From Streblospio benedicti (lineage: Eukaryota; Annelida; Polychaeta; Spionida; Spionidae): a stretch of DNA of 64,000 nucleotides. The notes under the pieces are model-generated. The model did not search any database. It saw only the letters and a program-made list of their open reading frames with translations, and had not been told where the DNA came from. Position numbers and translations under genes: made by a program. The DNA is taken from assembly GCA_019095985.1 (NCBI GenBank), contig CM032661.1:4760875-4824874 (forward strand). The letters run 5' to 3'. Position 1 is the first letter of the stretch. Every line of letters starts with the position of its first letter. This document shows, piece after piece, positions 13,901 through 22,900 of the stretch.

Positions 13901-16900
13901 CCCATACTCCCCTAGAAACATATTTGTGTATCAATGAATCAATATATACGTTGATTAAACAGTTGCTTGAGAATTCCCAAAGAAATTAATGCACGTTATG
14001 TTCATTGTGAAAACATGACATAACTTCCTATTAACATTTTGTTCATTACCAAAATTCGCATTTTTTTTCTGTTATTTTTACAATGATGGCTCATTTTTCA
14101 TGACCAAATTATATCTAAACCTTCAATCAAATCTCAAATGACGTTTCAACAAAGGTTAAACCATAGAGGTTTCATTGTTTTGTTCAAGCTAACCATCAAA
14201 AACAGGCATGAAAAAAAAATTTGTTTGATAACCAATTTATTTGTCCCCAAAAAATAACAGGTTTTGTTTGAATATCTTTATTTGTACTTCGAGGCAACGG
14301 TTCTATTCTCAAGCCATCAAATGAAACATGCAGGAGACACTCTTTCAATAAGTACAAATACACGGACATCCCAACAGGCAAAAAAAATTTTTTCACCCCC
14401 CATTATGGTGGAAATTAGGTTGACATCAAGTGTAGTGTAACATGAACGTGAAATTCATGTGGATGGACACCATATTTACTCCCCCTCAAATCCACGTGTA
14501 AAAATGAATCAATATCCACGTTGATTTCACAAACCTATACTCCCCCTTAAATCCACGTGTAAAAATGAATCAATATATACGTTGATTTCACATACTTATA
14601 CTCCCCCTCAAATCCACATGACGCACGTGCACCTGTTAATATTTACTGTGGCTCACCGCCGATTCGGATTGGCTGTTCTAATTTGAACCAATGAGAGCGC
14701 AGCCTGCTCAAATGCGAAGATGGCGTAGGTAAAAAGCTTGTCAAACAGAAATATTTTTGTTAATAATCGATTTTTGTGGATATATTAAGCTAACCAGCAC
14801 AAATTCATATGTAGCGGATATTACATAAACCTATTTTATAAGGATCTACCGAAGCACAGTTACGTCTGCAACATGAATCATGCAATATTCCCCGCTGAAA
14901 TGTGTCCATTCCTTTCTCGACGTTTCTGGACATTTTCTGGCAAACCGGCTCCGCATTGGACATCATTGAATGTGAGCATTATAATATATTATTTTGTTTG
15001 ATTTATGTTGTGTTTTATTGCCTAATACTATGGTATATTGTTGGATCCTGGATGGTGGGAAGTGACAGAAAAACATCTTGCAAAATGACATCTCTGACCA
15101 TTTCGAACCGATGGGGGAAATAAACTGTATAGTATCCACGGAGAAAAGACTAGTAAAATACCCCCCACATATCCACGTAGAAAGGACGTAGAAATCCCCC
15201 TATATTTCCACCACCAATTCAGGTGTAAAAATATTGCTGGTTCCACCTTTTTTCCACCAAATATCCACGTGGATAAGGATGCTTTTCTAAGTGGATTGCA
15301 CCATAAATTGTCCACTGGGATGTTGCTTTCATTTATCGTTATATTACGGATATCCACACAGTTTACTATAATTTAAGAACTTTAACACAGCTAACAATCA
15401 TCACCAAGCAATTATCAATCACATACAATATGACATGACACTTCATCTACATCTGCCAGATTTTTCCTTGTTAGCAGTAAAAAAAGGTCTCTGGTTTGTT
15501 GTTTAACATCATAGCAGCCCTTTTCATATGGCTATGAAATTAAAGAAATGTTTGATTATATTTTTGGTAGGTGATCCTATATCCCATTTTAAAGTTTTCA
15601 TTTCAGTTTATCTTAAAAATTTTATTTTTGGCGTGGATCATTTTATTAGATAAACCGTTTTTCTTTCATAATATACACAGTTTAATATGTTTCACCTGTA
15701 GTTTGCAAATTGGATTGAAAAATCAACAAATTTTAAATTTTAAGATGGCAGCTTTTAAGCATCTGTTTTTGTTTTTGTGATGTTAAATTCAGGGATTTTT
15801 CAATAACCCTCCTAAAATATATGAAATATCTATAATCGACGGTGAAGTTTGTGTTTCAAACCATCAATTTGAAATATTTGTGGGGAATTTCATTGTCTAT
15901 ACTTTGAAGATAAAAATGGTTTATAGCATTTCATCTATTACCAAGTAAATGGATACATTTTTTGAACATGCCAGTGAACTTTGCCACATATATCAGTCTA
16001 TATTTCACCTAAAAATGATTTTAATGGTGACTATAAAATATAGAAAGAATGTGATTCACTAGTAAAATGGACCTAAAAATGTCACTTTTTTATATAAACT
16101 TTGGAATGATTATTGATTTATAGCAGTATCATCTATTTGACAATGGCATTAACATTTTTGGGAAGATAGTGTCTGGATGTTTTGGTTATAGAATATTCAA
16201 TTTTAATGGTACTTTCAAATAATCTAATAAGAATATGCGATTCTATCCATATATGAAGTAAAATGGACCTCAATAATTAGTTTATTTTGGCAGCAATAAT
16301 TTTTAGCCACATTTGACAGTTGGGACCCCATTCGCCTTCGTAACAATCTTTGCAGAAATCATAAGCAAAAACAATTTTAATTGTCTCATTTACCCTACAG
16401 ATACTACATACAAACAATTTTAAATATTGGCCCAGCATTTTTTGATACACGAAACCACGGTTTAACGACGTGGACTTTGGCCCGATTGCAGGTAAGCGGA
16501 TTCCGTAAATAGAGAGGGCATTGCCAACCCATAGTCAATAAAATTGTGCTAATCTTCTTACCTGAGTAAATACTCTCTACAACCTAAATTCACAGAAATA
16601 ATTGTTAATAAAAGATTCAGTGAGACAACTGTTTTTATTCAATTATCCACTACAAAAATATATCGAGTCTGACAGCAAGCGTTTGACGTTCACGAAGTTG
16701 GATCACAAATGCGAGTGGTTGCTGCAAAGTTTTCCTTTAATTTTAGGAAACAATAGTTACATATAACCACACAAAATATGGCATGCAAACAGTCTGAGCA
16801 AACAGTTTAAACAAATACGAGCTGTCAACTGCATAAATTAAGAAATATCTAAAGGTGCGGGCATTGATCTATAAATTTGACTGCTGGTTCAGATTCACCA

Positions 16901-19900
16901 AATAAACGCAAATACTGCATGGCAAATTGGATCCTTGTTAAAGATTTTATTTTATTTTCCAAAAAAAAATTGGTGAAATGTAAAATTGATCTACAGCTTT
17001 AATTTTTCCATTGGTTCTATTCCAGATAAAAGCTGTCAAGACAGTTTAGTTTTAGACCAATGGGAGCGATTTTATAATTTGCTGTATCATAAATTAGGGT
17101 CTTTTTTGGCTGTTTTTCCGTTATTATCGGTCTTTTAATGTAAAAAGACTAGTAAAAATACACCCCAAATATCCGAGTTTAGAGAAAGGGCACGTGAAAT
17201 GGCGCCCCCATATTTCAACCACCAATTCAGGTGTAAAAATGTTTCTTGGTTTTCCAGTTCCTTTTTTCCACCAAATATCCACGTGGATAAGGATGCTTTT
17301 CTAAGTGGATTGCACCATAAATTGTCCACTGGGATGTTGCTTTCATTTATCGTTATATTACGGATATCCACACAGTTTACTATAATTTAAGAACTTTAAC
17401 ACAGCTAACAATCATCACCAAGCAATTATCAATCACATACAATATGACATGACACTTCATCTACATCTGCCAGATCTGGCATTTCAAAACAAAAGCCTTT
17501 TGAAAAGGTGTTGTAGCCTAACTTTACATACCGGTAGATCTACTTAAATTATGCATTTTACAACCATTAAAATTCATTAGTAAAAGAAGCACAAAATTAG
17601 AATAATGTACACACTAACTTTTAGCCATCAATAGGTCAAATACACCTTCAATCATTTAATTTTACACTTGTATCATAAATATTTACATAAACAATTTTCA
17701 AATTTCTGGGAAACGCGAACTACTTCCAAGCACCTGCTAGATCTAGATCTACAATGTGTTCCTACTCACAATAACTAGAAATACTTTAAACGTTTGAATC
17801 ATACTCAAATATCACAATATTAGTAGAAAATAACATATTCCTTAACTAACAGGTGAAATAACACATGTTTGCAATAATTATTTGGAACTAGATCTTCATA
17901 TGGTGTAACAACTTCAGGTGTTGTTAGGCACTTCCTATTTGAACCATTTGTGAACATTTTACATTAATTACTAGAATTACATTAATTTCTGTCTTATTGA
18001 TCAAAAGTTGGGAGAACCAGACTCCTTCAGTTATCTAACTGAAATATTATCAAACAATTGTATACAAATTGTAACAAATGTAAAGTACCAAATTAGGCAA
18101 ATATTCTAAGTTTTAAGTTAGTTTTACAGGAGCTGTCACAGTAAAAAGGGGTTTTTTTTAAAAAAAAAAAAAGGGGGGAAATTCCAAAACCAAAAAGGGG
18201 GAAAAAACTTTAAAAAAAAAATAATTTTTTTTTAATTTTTTCCCCCAATTGGGTTTTTAAAAAAAATTTTTTAAAATTTTTTTAAAAAAAAAAAAAAAAA
18301 ATTTCCCTTTTTAAAAAAAACCCCCCCCTTTTTTTAAAAAAATTTTTAAAAAATTTTAAAAAAATTTAAAAAATTTTTTTTTTTTTTTAATTTTCCCAAA
18401 AAAAAAAGGAAAAAAAAATTTTTTTTTTTAAAAAAAAAGGGGGGGAAATTTAAAAAAAAAAAGGGGTTTTTTTTTTAAAAAAAAAAAAATTTTTCCCCCC
18501 CTTTTCCCCGGGGGGGGAAAAAAAAAAAAAAAAAAAAAATTTTTTTTTTAAAAAAAAAATTTAAAAAAATTTTTTAAAAGGGGTTGGGAAAAAAAACCCA
18601 AATTTTTTTTAAAATTTTTGGGTTTTTTTTTTTCCCCCCTTTGCCTTTAAAAAAAAAACCCCCCCCGGGGGTTTTTTAAAAAAAAAAATTTTTTTTTTTG
18701 GGCCCCGGAAAAACAAAAAAAAATTTTTTCCTTGTTTTTTTTTTTTTTTAAAAAAAATTTTTTTGTTTTTTTTTTTGGGAAAAAAATTTTGGGTTTTTCA
18801 AATTTTTTTTTTTTAAAAAATTTTTTTTTAAAAAAAAAAAAAATTTGGGGGAAAAAAATTTTTTTTTTGGGAAATTTTTTTGGCCCCTTTTTGGGTTTTT
18901 AAAAAATTTTTTTTTTAAAAATTTTAAAGGAAAAATTTTTTGGGAAAAATTTTTTTGGATTTTTTTGGAAAAAAAATTTTTTTTTTTGGTTGGGGGAAAA
19001 ATTTAATTTATTTAAAAAAAATTTTTTTTTTGGGGGAAAAATTTTTTTTTGGGAAAATTTTTTTTTAAAGGAAATTTTTCCCAAAAAAAAAAATTTTAAA
19101 AAATTTTTTTTTGGGGGGCAAAAAACCCCCTTTTTTAAAATTTAAAAAACCCTTTAAAATTTTTTTTAAAAATTTTTTTTTTTGGGGGTTTAAAAACCGG
19201 CCCCCCCTTAAAAAAAAATTTTTAAAAAAAAAAACAAAAACCCCCCCCCAAAAAGGTTTTTTCCCCCCAAAAAAATTTGGGGTTTTAAAAGGTTTTTTAA
19301 AATTTTTTAAAGGGGTTTTTTAAAAAATTTCCCCAAAAAAAAAAAGGGTTTTTTAAAAATTTGGGAAAAAAAAAAAATTTTTTTTTAAATTAAATTAAAA
19401 TTTTTTTGGGGTTTAAAAAAAAAAAAAAATTTTTTTTTCCAAAAAAAAAAATTAAAAATTTTTTTTTTTTAAAAAAAGGGTTTTTAAAAAAAAAGATATT
19501 AAAAAAAAACCCCCCCCCTTTTTTTTAAAAAAAAAATCTTAAAATTTTAAAAATTTTAAAAAAAAAAAAATTTTTAAAAAAAATTTTTTTTTAAAAAAAA
19601 AAAGGAAAACCCCCCTTTTTTTTTTAAAAATTTTTTAAAAAAAAATTAAGGGAAAAAAATTTTTTTTGGGAAAAAATTTTTTAAAAAAAAAACCCCCCTT
19701 TTTAAAAGGGAAAATTTTTTTTTAAAAACCCCCCGGGTTTTTTTAAAAAAAAAAAAAATTTTTGGGGGGGGGGGGTTAATTTTTGGGGGGGTTTTTTTAA
19801 AAACCCCAAAAATTTTTTTTTTTTTAAAAAAAAAATTTTTTCCCCCCCAAAAAAACCCGGTTTTAAAAAAAAAAAAAAAAATTTTTTTTTTTTAAATTTT

Positions 19901-22900
19901 TTTTTTTTTAAAAAAAAAAAAATTTTTTTTAAAAACCCCCCCCGGGGAAAAAAAAAAAACAAAAAGAAAAGGGGTTTTAAAAATTTTTTTTTTTAAAATT
20001 TTTTCCCCTTTTTAAAAAAAATTTTTTTTTAAAAAAAAAAATTTAAACCCAAAAAAAAAAGGGGAAAAAAAATTTTTAAAATTTTTCAAAATTTTTTTTT
20101 TTAAAAATTTTTTTTTTTTTTTTTAAAAAAAAAAATTTTTAAAAATCTTATGGCGGATGAAGTTATTCACTTTGGATTCCAAGTTTAGTCATAAAAAGTC
20201 CTTCTGATTTTTTGTGATTGGTATGGTTGGAAACGCATACTTCTATAGTTTATAGTCATAACATTAAAATATTTTTTAGGTGAAATATATAGAATGAAAA
20301 TACTGCACAGAGTCCTGACAGCATGTTCTTAGTATATAGAGCCGTTGATCACAAACAAATACTGACTCGAATGGATCCTCACAAAATTCTTCCATTTAAT
20401 TTTCGAGATAGTTTGTCAATGAAACGAATTATAAAATGTGATGATATGGTTGGAAATGCAAACAGCCATAGATTATAGAAAATAATAACAAATGGAGCTT
20501 CAACACAGGGTTAAGAATTATCTATAGGTGTTTGGTTGATCTATAAATCTAGATAAAACAATGTTTTTACACTCACCAAAAATAAAAGTGATACTGCATA
20601 GCAGGTGATCCTTGAGTAAAAGCATTGCATTTTATGCACCACTTAAAAACTTCCATTGAAGGATTGGTGAAATTTGTAACCATATTACTACAGTGTCTTA
20701 AACATAGGAAACTGTGTATATTCTAAAGAAAATACAGTTTATCAAGACACGGATTTAGATCCAGAAAAATAAAATTGGTAGATTTATATATTCTCAAACT
20801 GAAATGAAACTTTAAAACATATAGTCTTTTGGCTGTTATTTAAAAATTGCTATGATCACCTACCAAAATACAAACCAGGATTCCCTTTAATTTGATAGTA
20901 ATGAAGGTGGCTCAGTCCATTGAAGTTGGCTGCATATGGACAAACCTGATACTTTACGGAGTAATAGCTGAGTTTGACTTTAGGTGCACAGTCTCAAAAT
21001 TTTGCTACGACAATATGCTTTCAAACTAACGATCGCTTGTGTATCATTTTACTGAAATCTATCATAATCTCATCTCCATCCAGTATGTTGTTGGGTATTT
21101 TTATAAAAAAAAAATTAATGATAAATAGGGATAAATAAAAACATTTAAATATATAAAGTATCATGTTTAAAAAAAAAGACCAGCACTACGATCAAAAGGG
21201 ACACGGAGCGTGAGTTTGTTTTACCTGTAACTCAAAAACCTGACATTTTCCCTGCCATCACATGCTTTGCTACGGCGAACCAAATACGTATGAATCAGAT
21301 CTAATGTTTTGTTTCAAGCATCAATTCTATGAAAACAAAAGTCCTATATACAAAATTGCCTGTTGTTTATAGCAAACACATTACAACACAGATAAAAAAA
21401 TGATTTCTGAAATTTGGTGAAAAAGATTGTTAAATAATGCACAAGTCCCAACTGGAAATGTCCAGGTTTTTACACATGATGACAAGGAAAAACAAGATTG
21501 AATAATTAACAGCCCAAAATTTGATGGATAAATTGGCCATATCTCTGCCAGATTATCCATGGGATTTAAAATCTTTTTTTAAATTGTTTCTGTTATCATT
21601 TCCCATCACATGGGGTATTTTTTTTTTTTAAATTCATGGCAATTAATTCCATATTTTGATTCCAAAGTTTAGTCATAAAAAGCCTCCTGAAAAGGTGTTG
21701 TACATGCTTCAACTTTACATAATCTACTTAAATTATGCATTTTACAACCATTAAAATTCATTAGTAAAAGAAGCACAAAATTTGAATAATGTACACACTA
21801 ACTTTTAGCCATCAATAGGTCAAATACACCTTCAATCATTTAATTTTACACTTGTATCATAAATATTTACATAAACAATTTTCAAATTTCTGGGAAACGC
21901 GAACTACTTCCAAGCACCTGCTAGATCTAGATCTACAATGTGTTCCTACTCACAATAACTAGAAATACTTTAAACATTTGAATCATACTCAAATATCGCA
22001 ATATTAGTAGAAAATAACATATTCCTTAACTAACAGGTGAAATAACACATGCTTGCAATAATTATTTGGAACTAGATCTTCGTGTGGTGTAACAAACTTC
22101 AGGTGTTGTTAGGCACTTCCTATTTGAACCATTTGTGAACATTTTACATTAATTACTAGAATTACATTAATTTCTGTCTTATTGATCAAAGTTGGGAGAA
22201 CCAGACTCCTTCAGTTATCTAACTGAAATATTATCAAACAATTGTATACAAATTGTAACAAATGTAAGTACCAAATTAGGCAAATATTCTAAGTTTTAAG
22301 TTAGTTTTACAGGAGCTGTCACAGTGACCAAAATTGCAAACAGGAATGTGACCATATGGTTGGTATGATGTAGTCCCGGGAGTGTCACGGTAGTTGGTTG
22401 GGTTGTGTTCTCAATATTCAATAATACATTACTATAGGTAACGAGTATAGGTATATGCTCGACAGACAAGTGAGGTCTTGTGCATTAGATCCCGGATTGC
22501 GTCAGGTGTGCTAACTAGTGCTTGGTCCCGGATTAGGTCATTATAGTTCAGTTTTCTATGAAATCTGATTATTAAATCTGATTGACTTTTAGATGTCCTC
22601 AGACTGTATATAGCAGATAAAAGGTAAACAAAGTTGAATAAAGTTAGTTGGGATGCTTTGAAAATTTTAATTTTACAACATTTCGCCTTTAATATCCAGA
22701 CTTGCTCAGGTCTAAATCAAAATGAAAAAATTTGGACCTCAGAAAGCCTGGATAAGGCGAAATATCGTGAAACTAAAATTTAGCAGGAACACATAGTTTC
22801 TTTCGGGGCAGTTTTTACCTCATTGCTTTTTGATACATTGCAATTACCTCCTTTAAAAACATTGACGGCAGTTGGTCAATCACATCATCACTTGCTAAAT

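Noticed and set aside
15144-17475. LTR retrotransposon
   Set aside because: The direct repeats lack TG...CA ends, and no gag, protease or polymerase traces lie between them.
18899-19962. Open frames of 60-86 codons rich in F, K and P
   Set aside because: They lie in the homopolymer-run block and reflect corrupted consensus, not coding.
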